This document shows, piece by piece, positions 51,570 through 60,025 of a stretch of DNA of 64,000 nucleotides. Source of the DNA: JBBRVW01 sp963784645. GTDB taxonomy: Bacteria > Actinomycetota > Actinomycetes > JACCUZ01. The notes beneath the pieces were generated by a model. It saw nothing but the letters and a program-made list of their open reading frames with translations. It did not search any database and had not been told where the DNA came from. Location of the stretch: contig CAWARY010000003.1 of the NCBI GenBank assembly GCA_963784645.1, positions 124,001-188,000 on the forward strand, written 5' to 3'. The position numbers were made by a program, and so were the translations under genes. Numbering within the stretch: position 1 is the first letter of the stretch; every line of letters begins with the position of its first letter.

Positions 51570-52751
51570 TCAGCCCTGCCGGAGGGACACCGTCATCGCC
51601 TCGACCGCGAGCAGCGGGGCGACGTTGGCGTCGATGGCACTGCGCGCCGACAGGATCGCGTCGATGCGGCGCAGCGTGGCCTCGGGCGTCGACGAGCGGG
51701 CAACCCCGGTGACGGCGTCGCGCATCTCCTCGTTGACGAGCTCGACGTCGGCCCCGGCCTGCACCGCGAGCACGTCGCGGTAGAAGCCCGCCAGGTCGAT
51801 GAGCGCGCGGTCGATCGAGTCGCGCTTGGTGCGGGTGGAGCGCTTCTTCTGCTCGCCCTCGAGCTCCTTGAGCGCGGCGGCGGCACCGGCCGGCTGCCTG
51901 GCGCCGGCACCCACGCCGAGGGCGCGCCGCATGTCGTCGGCCTCGGCAGCGGCCACCGTGGCGCCCTGCTCGTCCGCCTCGGCGGTGGCGGCGTCCACGA
52001 GGTCACCGGCCGCCCGCAGCGCGCCGCTGAGCTCCTGCAGGGAGAGTGGCAGCCGCAGGACAGCGTGCCGGCGGAGCCGGGCGTCCTCGTCCGTGGCGAG
52101 CCGGCGGGCCCGCCCGATGTGGCCCTGCGCCGCGCGGGCGGCGAACGAGGCCATCGCGGGGTCGACGCCGTCGCGGCGGTGCAGCACCTCGGCGACGGCG
52201 GCGGTCGGCGGCGTCCGCAGCGAGAGGTGGCGGCAACGGGACCGCACGGTCGGCAGGACGTCATCGACCGAGGGGGCGCAGAGCAGCCAGACCGTGCGCG
52301 GCGTCGGCTCCTCGATCGCCTTGAGCAGCGCGTTGCCGGCCTGGTCGGTGAGGCGGTCGGCGTCCTCGACCACCAGCACCTGCCAGCGGCCGCCGGCGGG
52401 GTGCCGTCCGGCGCGGGACACCAGCTGGCGCGCGTCGTCGACGCCGATCGAGAGCTTGCGGGTGTTGACGACCTCGACATCGGCGTGGGTGCCGGCCAGC
52501 GCCGTGCGGCACGCGTCGCAGTCGCCGCAGCCGCCGGAGGGGCACTGCAGCGCCGCGGCAAAGGCCCGGGCGGCCGTCGAGCGGCCGGACCCGGGTGGGC
52601 CGGTGAACAGCCAGGCGTGGGTCATGCCCTGGCCGACCTCGCCGCGCCGGACCGCCGCCGCGGCCGCGGCTGCCGACCTCAGGACCGCGACGATCGTCTC
52701 CTGGCCGACCAGGTCGGCCCAGACCCCGGTGCCGACGGGTGCGACGGTCAC
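51570..52751 (-). CDS. holB: DNA polymerase III delta-prime subunit
   Basis: A 393-residue clamp-loader subunit. WADLVGQETIVAVLRSA, then the P-loop-like GPPGSGRST in which Arg replaces the catalytic Lys, as expected for delta-prime, which does not hydrolyse ATP. The zinc module is CPSGGCGDCDAC; VLVVEDADRLTDQAGNALLKAIEEP (core NALLKAIEEP) and RSRCRHL follow. GTG 52751 overlaps, by GTGA, the stop of the frame that carries the dTMP-kinase tail, so the two are normally coupled. Confidence 0.94.
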   Translation of the reverse strand: MTVAPVGTGVWADLVGQETIVAVLRSAAAAAAAVRRGEVGQGMTHAWLFTGPPGSGRSTAARAFAAALQCPSGGCGDCDACRTALAGTHADVEVVNTRKLSIGVDDARQLVSRAGRHPAGGRWQVLVVEDADRLTDQAGNALLKAIEEPTPRTVWLLCAPSVDDVLPTVRSRCRHLSLRTPPTAAVAEVLHRRDGVDPAMASFAARAAQGHIGRARRLATDEDARLRRHAVLRLPLSLQELSGALRAAGDLVDAATAEADEQGATVAAAEADDMRRALGVGAGARQPAGAAAALKELEGEQKKRSTRTKRDSIDRALIDLAGFYRDVLAVQAGADVELVNEEMRDAVTGVARSSTPEATLRRIDAILSARSAIDANVAPLLAVEAMTVSLRQG

Positions 52752-52911
52752 CTGTCGTCGGGCCGCTGGTCGACGCGCGGCAGCTGGACGGTGTGGTCGT
52801 CGTCGTCGTCGGCACCGCCGAACAGCTCGTCGACCAGGCTCAGCTCACGGGTGCCGGGGTCGTCGGCGCGGGCGGCCGGCGGGCGCTCGCCGGGCGCGCG
52901 TCGCTGCCCCC
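52748..52911 (-). other. Out-of-frame tail of the MFS-dTMP kinase
   Basis: In the next frame, RADDPGTRELSLVDELFGG, then a run of five Asp and HTVQLPRVDQRPDDR end at a TGA (52748-52750) that overlaps the GTG of holB by four bases (GTGA). Going from the kinase frame to this one needs a single-base change, most simply in the five-C run 52907-52911 (five G on the coding strand). This is the expected end of the protein and suggests a frameshift or base-calling error there. Confidence 0.65.
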
Positions 52912-55304
52912 GCTGCCCGCTCGGCGCGCTCCCGCTCCTTCTGCAGGCGACGCTGCTCGGCGTGCTCGGCGCGCGTCCGCGCGTGCTCGGCCCGGGCCTG
53001 CTGCGCCTCGGCTTCGTGCAGGGCGGCGACCCGGGCCCGCTCCTGGGCCTCGGCGGCCTCGCGGACCCGGCGCTGCTCCGCGGCCGCGGCGGCCTCCTGC
53101 TGGGCCAGCCGGAGCGCCTCCTCGGCACCGGCGGCCTCGAGCTGCGCGCGCTCCTCGGCCTCGGCCCGGGCGCGGGCCTCGGCCAGCCGCCGGGCCTCCT
53201 CGCTCCGCCGCCGGCGCTCGGCCTCCGCGGCGCGCTCCCGCTCCAGCTCGGCCAGCTGGCTCGCGCTCAACGGCAGCACCGGCTCGAGCCGGGCCTTGAT
53301 CGTCTCGGTGATCTCGCCGGCCGGGCGGGTGCCGTCGACGACGAGGTAGCGCGAGCCGCCGCGGTGGGCCAGCTCGAGGAAGCGGTCGCGGACCCGTTCG
53401 TGGAACTCGTGCGGCTCGGACTCGAGCCGGTCCGGCGACTCGACGCGGCCCAGCCCCGCCTCGGCCGGCACGTCGAGCAGGACGGTGAGGTGCGGCAGCA
53501 GGCCGTCGGTGGCCCAGCGGGACAGCCGTGCCACCTCGCTGCCGGCGAGGTCACGGCCGGCGCCCTGGTAGGCGACCGACGAGTCGAGGTAGCGGTCGGT
53601 GATGACGACGTGGCCCAGCTCCAGCGCGGGGCGTACGACGGTCGCGACGTGCTCCGCGCGGTCGGCCGCGAACAGCAGCGCCTCGGCGCGCGACGACAGG
53701 TGCGGCGGGGCACTCCCATCGCCACCCTCGGCGGGCTCGGGGTGGTCCAGCAGGACTGACCGGAGCCGGCGGCCTACCTCGGTGCCGCCGGGCTCGAACG
53801 TGACGACGACGTCGTGCCCGAGCGACTCGAGCCAGCTGCGCAACGCGGCCGCCTGGGTCGACTTCCCGGCTCCCTCGCCCCCCTCGAGCGCGATGAAGAA
53901 GCCCTCGCGCGGCCCGCTGGGGCGCTGCCCCACCGGCTCCGAGGCGAACGCCGCGGCGAGGTCGCTGCCGATCGGCACGCCGCGGCGGTCGTCCATGTGC
54001 CGGAACGACACGAAGCCGAGACCTGCGGCGAGCAGGCCGGCGACGAGGAAGACGAACGCGGCGCCGTTGTAGGTCAGCGTCATCGCGTCGGTGACCTCGA
54101 TGCCGTGCCGGCCGATCGCGGCGGCCAGCAACGGCGCGACCGCGAGCACGAGCACGAGCACGACGCGGACCATGGTCTGCACGAACGCGAACGTGCGGCC
54201 GCGGAGCTCGTCGGCGACCTCCAGGCCGAGCAGCGTGTAGCCGGTGACCCACGACACCCCGGCGAAGGACCCGATGACCATGGTGACGATGACGGCCACG
54301 ACCAGGTTGGGGATCAGCGCGAGCACGGCCAGCGCCAGGCCGGCGCCGCCGAGTGCGAGGCCGAAGAGCCGGCGTCGGCTGAAGTCGGGCAGCAGCCGCG
54401 GCCCGAGGAACATGCCGCTTGCGAGCCCCAGGAAGACGGTGCCGAAGAGCAGGCCGTAGCCCGGGTCGCCGCCGCCGAGGTCGGTGACGAAGGTGCGGGC
54501 CAGCCCGATCACCGCGCCGCCGGCGGCGAAGGCGCCCAGCATGCCGACGACGAGCCCGCGGATCAGCGGCGTCTGGCCGACGTACTTCCAGCCCTCGACG
54601 AGGGTGCTCCAGATGCTCGGCCTGTCGTCGCCGGTGAGCCGCTCCCGCGCCGGGATGTCGGTGAGCCGGAAGATCGTGGCCGCGCTGACGAGGAACGTTG
54701 CCGCGTTGACGTAGAGCGCGAGGTCGACCGCGTCGATCTGCGGCACGCTGTTGTCGAGGATGCCGGTGACCAGGGCGAGCCCGGCGAACAGCGCGGCGGC
54801 CACCGGGGCCGAGCCGTAGGTCGTGAAGAGACTGAGCTGGTTGGCCGTCTCGAGCCGTTCGCGCGGGACGAGGTTGGGGACCGTCGCCTCCTTCGCGGGG
54901 ATCCACATGAGGCTGCACACCTCGATGAGGAACGTCGCGACGAACAGCCACGTGAGGGTGCCGACCAGCGGGATCGAGAGGAACAGGGCGAACCGGCAGA
55001 CGTCGCAGACCACCATGGTCCAGCGCCGGTCCAGCCGGTCGGCGACCACACCGGCGATGGGGCCGACGACGATCGCGGGGGCCAGCCGGAGGAGGAAGAC
55101 CCCGGCGACCGCGAGGTTCTGCGCGGCGTAGCCGTCCTTGGCCAACCGCGGGGCCAGCGCGGTGAGCGCCAGCAGCCCGAGCCAGTCGCCGAGGCTGGAC
55201 AGCGACAGCGCGGTCCACAGCCGGCGGAACGCCTCGATGCGCAGCACGCCCCGCAGGTCGTGGTCGGGGCTGACCGGCTGGCGCGGTGCGACGGCGGTGC
55301 TCAC
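52845..55304 (-). CDS. tmk: MFS transporter fused to dTMP kinase, with coiled-coil tail
   Basis: An 819-residue fusion from GTG 55304 (GAGGT five bases upstream). Residues 20-440 are a 12-helix MFS module (VADRLDRRWTMVVCDVCR; core VADRLDRR). Residues 468-670 are thymidylate kinase: P-loop EGGEGAGKST (474-483), DRYLDSSVAYQGAGR, and a LID region. About 120 residues of Glu/Arg/Ala coiled coil follow. The fusion is known in several actinobacterial families. The frame ends at 52845 in an Arg/Pro-rich stretch, but a neighbouring frame continues a better acidic tail to 52748; see the segment at 52748-52911. Confidence 0.9.
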   Translation of the reverse strand: MSTAVAPRQPVSPDHDLRGVLRIEAFRRLWTALSLSSLGDWLGLLALTALAPRLAKDGYAAQNLAVAGVFLLRLAPAIVVGPIAGVVADRLDRRWTMVVCDVCRFALFLSIPLVGTLTWLFVATFLIEVCSLMWIPAKEATVPNLVPRERLETANQLSLFTTYGSAPVAAALFAGLALVTGILDNSVPQIDAVDLALYVNAATFLVSAATIFRLTDIPARERLTGDDRPSIWSTLVEGWKYVGQTPLIRGLVVGMLGAFAAGGAVIGLARTFVTDLGGGDPGYGLLFGTVFLGLASGMFLGPRLLPDFSRRRLFGLALGGAGLALAVLALIPNLVVAVIVTMVIGSFAGVSWVTGYTLLGLEVADELRGRTFAFVQTMVRVVLVLVLAVAPLLAAAIGRHGIEVTDAMTLTYNGAAFVFLVAGLLAAGLGFVSFRHMDDRRGVPIGSDLAAAFASEPVGQRPSGPREGFFIALEGGEGAGKSTQAAALRSWLESLGHDVVVTFEPGGTEVGRRLRSVLLDHPEPAEGGDGSAPPHLSSRAEALLFAADRAEHVATVVRPALELGHVVITDRYLDSSVAYQGAGRDLAGSEVARLSRWATDGLLPHLTVLLDVPAEAGLGRVESPDRLESEPHEFHERVRDRFLELAHRGGSRYLVVDGTRPAGEITETIKARLEPVLPLSASQLAELERERAAEAERRRRSEEARRLAEARARAEAEERAQLEAAGAEEALRLAQQEAAAAAEQRRVREAAEAQERARVAALHEAEAQQARAEHARTRAEHAEQRRLQKERERAERAAGAATRARRAPAGRPRRRPRHP

Positions 55305-55375
55305 AGGGACCTCACACGGTCAGCGTATCCAGCGCCCGGGGCGGGAACCGTCCACCGACCCGTCCCCGCTCCCCG

Positions 55376-55465
55376 CCGTTGATCACGTCCACGTGGTCGA
55401 CGATCACCGTACGCGGTGAATTCACCACCGTCGGCGGTGGTTGACCACGTCCACGTGATCAACGG
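55376..55465. repeat. Nested palindrome of GATCACG-type hairpins
   Basis: Outer arms 55376-55398 and 55443-55465 (23 bases each, CCGTTGATCACGTCC start) pair with only a central CC/CC mismatch. Each arm is itself a near-palindrome (TGATCACGT-CC-ACGTGGTC). Two small hairpins fill the middle (CACCGTACGCGGTG and CCACCGTCGGCGGTGG). It lies between the topA stop and the tmk start. Confidence 0.75.
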
Positions 55466-55488
55466 GCCGGGGTGATCTCGAGGCGGCG

Positions 55489-58308
55489 CTACTTCTTGGC
55501 CGCCGTCTTCTTGGTCGCCGCCTTCTTGGCCGCCGTCTTCTTGGTGGTGGACTTCTTCGCGGCGGTCCTCTTCGCGGTGCGCTTCTTGGACGGGCCGGCG
55601 GCGCGCTTCTCGGCGAGCAGCTCGGCGGCCCGCTCGATCGTCACGGACTCGACCGAGTCGGCCTTGCGCAGCGTGGCGTTGGACTCGCCATCGGTGACGT
55701 ACGCCCCGAAGCGGCCCTCCTTGACCACCACCGGCAGCCCGGTGGCCGGGTCGTTGCCGAGCTCCTTGAGCGGGGCGGCAGCGGCCCGGCGGCCGCGCTG
55801 CTTGGGCTGGGCGTAGATCGCCAGGGCCTGGTCGAGGGTGATGTCGAACATCTGCTCCTCGGTCTCCAGCGACCGGGAGTCGGTGCCCTTCTTGAGGTAC
55901 GGCCCGTACCGGCCGTTCTGCGCGGTGATCTCGGTGTCGTCGGCGGGGTCGACGCCGACCACGCGCGGCAGGCTGAGCAGCCGGAGCGCGTCCTCGAGCC
56001 CCACCGTGTCGAGCGACATCGTCTTGAGCAGCGAGCCGGTGCGCGGCCTGGCGGACTTGGCTGCGTCCTCGGGCAGGACCTCGGTGACGTACGGGCCGTA
56101 GCGGCCGGCCTTGGCCACGACCTGCAGCCCGGTCGACGGGTCGACACCGAGGTCGCGGTCACCGCTCGGTGCGGCCAGCAGCTCCTCGGCCTTCTCGACC
56201 GTCAGCTCGTCGGGGGCCATGTCCTCCGGCACGGAGGCGCGCTGGGACGACTCGTCGCCGTCGGGTCCGCGCTGCACGTAGGGGCCGTAGCGGCCGACGC
56301 GCAGGATGATGCCGTCGCCGATCGGGATCGAGTTGACCTCGCGGGCGTCGATGTCGCCGAAGCCGGACACCAGCTCGTGCAGGCCCGGGTCGCCGTCGCC
56401 CCCGCCGCCGAGCCCCGTGTTCGGCTCGCTGCGCGAACCGCTGGGCCCACTGTTCGGCTCGCTGCGCGAACCGCTGGGCCCACTGTTCGGCTCGCTGCGC
56501 GAACCGAAGTAGAACCGCCGCAGCCAGTCGACGCGGTTCATCGTGCCGTTGGCGATGCGGTCGAGGTCCTCCTCCATCTCGGCGGTGAAGTCGTAGTCGA
56601 CCAGCGAGCCGAAGTGCTTCTCCAGCAGCCCGATGGTGGCGAACGCGAGCCAGGCCGGCACCAGCGCAGACCCGCGCTTGAACACGTAGCCGCGATCGAT
56701 GATCGTGCCGAGGATCGAGGCGTACGTCGACGGCCGGCCGATGCCGCGCTCCTCCAGGGCCCGCACCAGGGTCGGCTCGGTGAACCGGGCGGGCGGCGAG
56801 GTGGCGTGGCCGTCGGGTCGCAGGTCGAGCACCGCGAGGGCGTCGCCGGTGCGCATGACCGGCAGGCGGCGCTCGGCGTCACTCTCGCCGCCACCCTTCG
56901 CGCCCTCGTCCTCGTCCCGCCCCTCCTCGTACGCGGCCAGGAAGCCGCGGAAGGTGATGACCGTGCCGCTGACGGAGAACTCGGCGTCGCGGTCGTCGGA
57001 GGCGGTCGCGCCGAGCCGGACGGTCGCGGTCTGACCGCGGGCGTCGGCCATCTGCGACGCCACGGTGCGCTTCCAGATCAGGTCGTAGAGCGCGAGCTCG
57101 TCGCGGCTCACCTCCCCGGCCAGCTGGCCGGGCGTACGGAACGCGTCGCCGGAGGGGCGGATCGCCTCGTGCGCCTCCTGCGCGTTCTTGACCTTGCGCT
57201 CGTAGCGTCGCGGCACGTCGGGGACGTACTCCGGGCCGTAGATCTCGCGGGCCTGCGTGCGCGCGGCGTTGAGGGCCGACTCCGACAGCGTCGTGGAGTC
57301 GGTGCGCATGTAGGTGATGTGGCCGTTCTCGTAGAGCCGCTGCGCGACGCGCATCGCTGTCTGCGCGGTCATCCGCAGCTTGCGGCTCGCCTCCTGCTGC
57401 AGCGTGGAGGTCATGAACGGGGCGGCCGGCCGCCGCGTGTAGGGCTTGTCCTCGACCGACCGCACGGTGAACGACGCGTCGCGCAGGCCGTCGGTCAAGG
57501 ACACGGCCGTCGCCTCGTCGAGCTGCACGCCCTCGAAGCGGCCGACCGGCAGTCCGTCGCTGCCGAAGTCGCGCCCGGTGGCGACCCGCTTGCCGTCGAC
57601 GGCGACCAGCCGGGCGTCGAACGACTGGGAGCGTGCGTCTCCGGCTGCGGTGTCGAAGGTGCCCTCGACGTCCCAGTACGACGCGATGCGGAAGGCGATG
57701 CGCTCGCGCTCCCGCTCGACGACTAGCCGGGTCGCGACGGACTGCACCCGGCCGGCCGACAGGCCCTGGCGGACCTTGCGCCACAGGACCGGGGACACCT
57801 CGTAGCCGTAGAGCCGATCGAGGATGCGGCGGGTCTCCTGGGCGTCGACCATGTCCTGGTCGAGGTCACGGGTCTGCTCGACGGCCGCCCGGATCGCGTC
57901 ACGGGTGATCTCGTGGAACACCATCCGGCGGACCGGGACCTTGGGCTGCAGGACCTGGAGCAGGTGCCAGGCGATGGCCTCGCCCTCGCGGTCCTCGTCC
58001 GTCGCGAGGAACAGCTCGTCGGCGTTCTTGAGGGCGCGCTTGAGCTCGGACACCTTCTTCTTCTTGTCGGCGTCCACGACGTAGAACGGCTCGAAGTCGG
58101 CGTCGACGTCGACCGCGAACTTGCCGAACCGGCCCTTCTTCTCCTCGGCCGGCAGCTCGGACGGCGTCGGCAGGTCGCGGATGTGGCCGACGCTGGCCTC
58201 GACGTCGAAGCCCGCGCCGAGGTAGCCGGCGATCGTCTTCGCCTTGGCTGGCGACTCGACGATCACCAGCTTCCTGGTGCCGGTCTGCTCCTGGTCGTTC
58301 GCGGCCAT
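55489..58308 (-). CDS. topA: DNA topoisomerase I
   Basis: A 939-residue type IA topoisomerase. The Toprim domain has KLVIVESPAKAKTI (13-26) and DEDREGEAIAW (104-114); the catalytic Tyr is Tyr333 in GHITYMRTDST. QGLSAGRVQSVATRLV and LRMTAQTAMRVAQRLYENG (core TAQTAMRVAQRLY) are typical. C-terminal repeats carry four GRYGPYV-type motifs, and the tail is Lys/Ala/Thr-rich, as in other actinobacteria. An extra 36-residue insert at 602-637 consists of GSRSEPN repeats. ATG 58308; relieves negative supercoils. Confidence 0.96.
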   Translation of the reverse strand: MAANDQEQTGTRKLVIVESPAKAKTIAGYLGAGFDVEASVGHIRDLPTPSELPAEEKKGRFGKFAVDVDADFEPFYVVDADKKKKVSELKRALKNADELFLATDEDREGEAIAWHLLQVLQPKVPVRRMVFHEITRDAIRAAVEQTRDLDQDMVDAQETRRILDRLYGYEVSPVLWRKVRQGLSAGRVQSVATRLVVERERERIAFRIASYWDVEGTFDTAAGDARSQSFDARLVAVDGKRVATGRDFGSDGLPVGRFEGVQLDEATAVSLTDGLRDASFTVRSVEDKPYTRRPAAPFMTSTLQQEASRKLRMTAQTAMRVAQRLYENGHITYMRTDSTTLSESALNAARTQAREIYGPEYVPDVPRRYERKVKNAQEAHEAIRPSGDAFRTPGQLAGEVSRDELALYDLIWKRTVASQMADARGQTATVRLGATASDDRDAEFSVSGTVITFRGFLAAYEEGRDEDEGAKGGGESDAERRLPVMRTGDALAVLDLRPDGHATSPPARFTEPTLVRALEERGIGRPSTYASILGTIIDRGYVFKRGSALVPAWLAFATIGLLEKHFGSLVDYDFTAEMEEDLDRIANGTMNRVDWLRRFYFGSRSEPNSGPSGSRSEPNSGPSGSRSEPNTGLGGGGDGDPGLHELVSGFGDIDAREVNSIPIGDGIILRVGRYGPYVQRGPDGDESSQRASVPEDMAPDELTVEKAEELLAAPSGDRDLGVDPSTGLQVVAKAGRYGPYVTEVLPEDAAKSARPRTGSLLKTMSLDTVGLEDALRLLSLPRVVGVDPADDTEITAQNGRYGPYLKKGTDSRSLETEEQMFDITLDQALAIYAQPKQRGRRAAAAPLKELGNDPATGLPVVVKEGRFGAYVTDGESNATLRKADSVESVTIERAAELLAEKRAAGPSKKRTAKRTAAKKSTTKKTAAKKAATKKTAAKK
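56418..56506 (-). repeat. In-frame 33-bp tandem repeat in topA
   Basis: Two full 33-bp units (56418-56450, 56451-56483) and a 23-bp third (56484-56506) encode (GSRSEPNSGPS)x2 and GSRSEPN. Each unit contains GGCTCGCTGCGCGAACC, an inverted repeat with a G-T wobble, so the coding strand can fold into hairpins. Related topoisomerases have a short loop at this place. Confidence 0.9.
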
Positions 58309-58436
58309 CGGCTGCTTGTCCCTGCCTGTCCTGTCGGTGCTGCGGTGGGTCCTGCCCGGGAGTGGCCCGGTGGTGCTGCGGTCGTCGTCCGGCCCCTGGG
58401 AGGTGCCCGGTCGCGGCCTCATGGTGCCCCGCCCTG

Positions 58437-59987
58437 TCAAGGGGATGGTGTCAGGACACCTGCCTCGACCATGACACGCACCTGGGCGAGAAGGTCGACG
58501 TGGTCCCCCGGCCCGTCGTCGCCGAGCACCTGGCGGACGGCACCCACCAGTGTGCCCACGGGGAGCGTCCCGTCGCACGCACCGACCAGGGCGGCCGTCG
58601 CCGTGTCGGCCGCGAACGCCCGGCGCAGGCCCACCTGCTGACGCAGGACGACGTGCTCCGGGTCCTCGGCACCGGGTGCCCCGATCTGCTCCTGCACGAC
58701 GTCGGCCGCCAGCCGGACCGTGGCGCTCCCTAGCGCGTCGTCGTCCTCGTGCGCCGCCAGCCAGCGCTGCCGGTCCAGCCAGCCGGCCAGGTGCGGGCCG
58801 AGCGGCTGCTCGACCGGGTGCGGCCAGTCGAGGGTCGTGACGCGGCGCTCGGCATCGGTGCGGCGCAGGACGACGACGCCGAACCCCACCGCGTCGACCC
58901 GCTCCCGTCCCAGCGCGTCGAGCCACGCGTCGTACCGCCGGACGTACGACGGGTCGCCGCGCTCGCCGGCGTCGGCGAGCCAGGTGGCGACGTAGGCCGC
59001 CGGGTCGAGCAGCTCGCGCTGGACGACGAGTGCGTCCACGCCGTGCGCCGGCAGCCAGCCGGTGACGCGGTCCTGCCAGTCGGCGCCCTGGCGGTGAACC
59101 CAGTTGGCGAGCATCACCAGGGTGCCGCCCTCGGTGAGCAGACCTGCTGCCGCACCGGCCAGCCGGGCGCCGACGGTGTCCAGCGGCAGTCCGCTGTCGC
59201 GGTAGGTCCGGGACTCCGGCGCGCCGATGACGAACGGCGGGTTGCTGACGACGAGGTCGAAGGTCTCGTCCGCGACCGGGTCGAGCAGGTCGCCCTCGCG
59301 GACGTCGACCGTGACGCCCGACAACGCCGCGGTGAGCCCGGCGAGCTGAAGGGCGCGGCGGGACACGTCGGTGGCCACGACCTGCCGCGAGTGCCGCGCG
59401 GCGTGCAGCGCCTGCACGCCGCACCCGGTGCCGACGTCGAGGGTGCGCTCGACCGGGTCGCGGGGCGTGATCTGGGCGAGCGTCGTCGAGGCTCCGCCGA
59501 CGCCGAGCACGTGCTGGCCGTCGAGCGGGCGGTGGACGCCGTCGAGGCCGGTGCCGAGGTCGGAGACCACCCACCAGCGCTCACCGCCGGCGTCGCTCTC
59601 GCCGGTGCCGTGTGACCCGCCGGGCGCGAGCCTCGCCGGCCCAGGACCGTGCGGACGGACGTCGACCCGGGCGCGGACCTTGTCGCCGTCGGCACCGAGC
59701 ACACCGAGGGCGACGGCGACGTCCAACGGGAGCACGGCCGCCGCCTCCGCCTGCGGGACCTCCTGCTGCAGCAGGAACATCCGCACCAGGGTGCCGAGCT
59801 GCCCGTCGCCGGCGGCCGCCCGGCGGGCCGGCACCGTCTCGTGCCGGGCCAGCGCCGCCTGCGCGACCGGGCCGAGCAGGTCGGCGACGCCGTCGACGGT
59901 GTAGCCCGCAGAGAGGAACGCGTCGCGCAGCCGGTCGGCACCGGCGTACGACGCGGGACGGACCGGTCCGCCGTGACTGTCAGCCAC
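58437..59987 (-). CDS. Class I SAM-dependent methyltransferase (HemK-like NPPF)
   Basis: A 516-residue protein from GTG 59987. The N-terminal 190 residues are a helical domain; VERTLDVGTGCGVQALHAARH is motif I (core LDVGTGCGVQAL), and the catalytic SNPPFVIGAPESRTYRDSG (core NPPF) indicates methylation of an amide, amine or base nitrogen, as in RsmC/HemK/PrmA-type enzymes. A C-terminal extension of 130 residues has a winged-helix look. This two-domain protein is a conserved neighbour of topA and hppA in actinobacteria; its substrate is not established. No ribosome site near the start. Confidence 0.85.
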   Translation of the reverse strand: MADSHGGPVRPASYAGADRLRDAFLSAGYTVDGVADLLGPVAQAALARHETVPARRAAAGDGQLGTLVRMFLLQQEVPQAEAAAVLPLDVAVALGVLGADGDKVRARVDVRPHGPGPARLAPGGSHGTGESDAGGERWWVVSDLGTGLDGVHRPLDGQHVLGVGGASTTLAQITPRDPVERTLDVGTGCGVQALHAARHSRQVVATDVSRRALQLAGLTAALSGVTVDVREGDLLDPVADETFDLVVSNPPFVIGAPESRTYRDSGLPLDTVGARLAGAAAGLLTEGGTLVMLANWVHRQGADWQDRVTGWLPAHGVDALVVQRELLDPAAYVATWLADAGERGDPSYVRRYDAWLDALGRERVDAVGFGVVVLRRTDAERRVTTLDWPHPVEQPLGPHLAGWLDRQRWLAAHEDDDALGSATVRLAADVVQEQIGAPGAEDPEHVVLRQQVGLRRAFAADTATAALVGACDGTLPVGTLVGAVRQVLGDDGPGDHVDLLAQVRVMVEAGVLTPSP

Positions 59988-60025
59988 GGAAGGCCGGTCC
60001 GTCCCGTCGGTCGGTCGGTTGCCGG

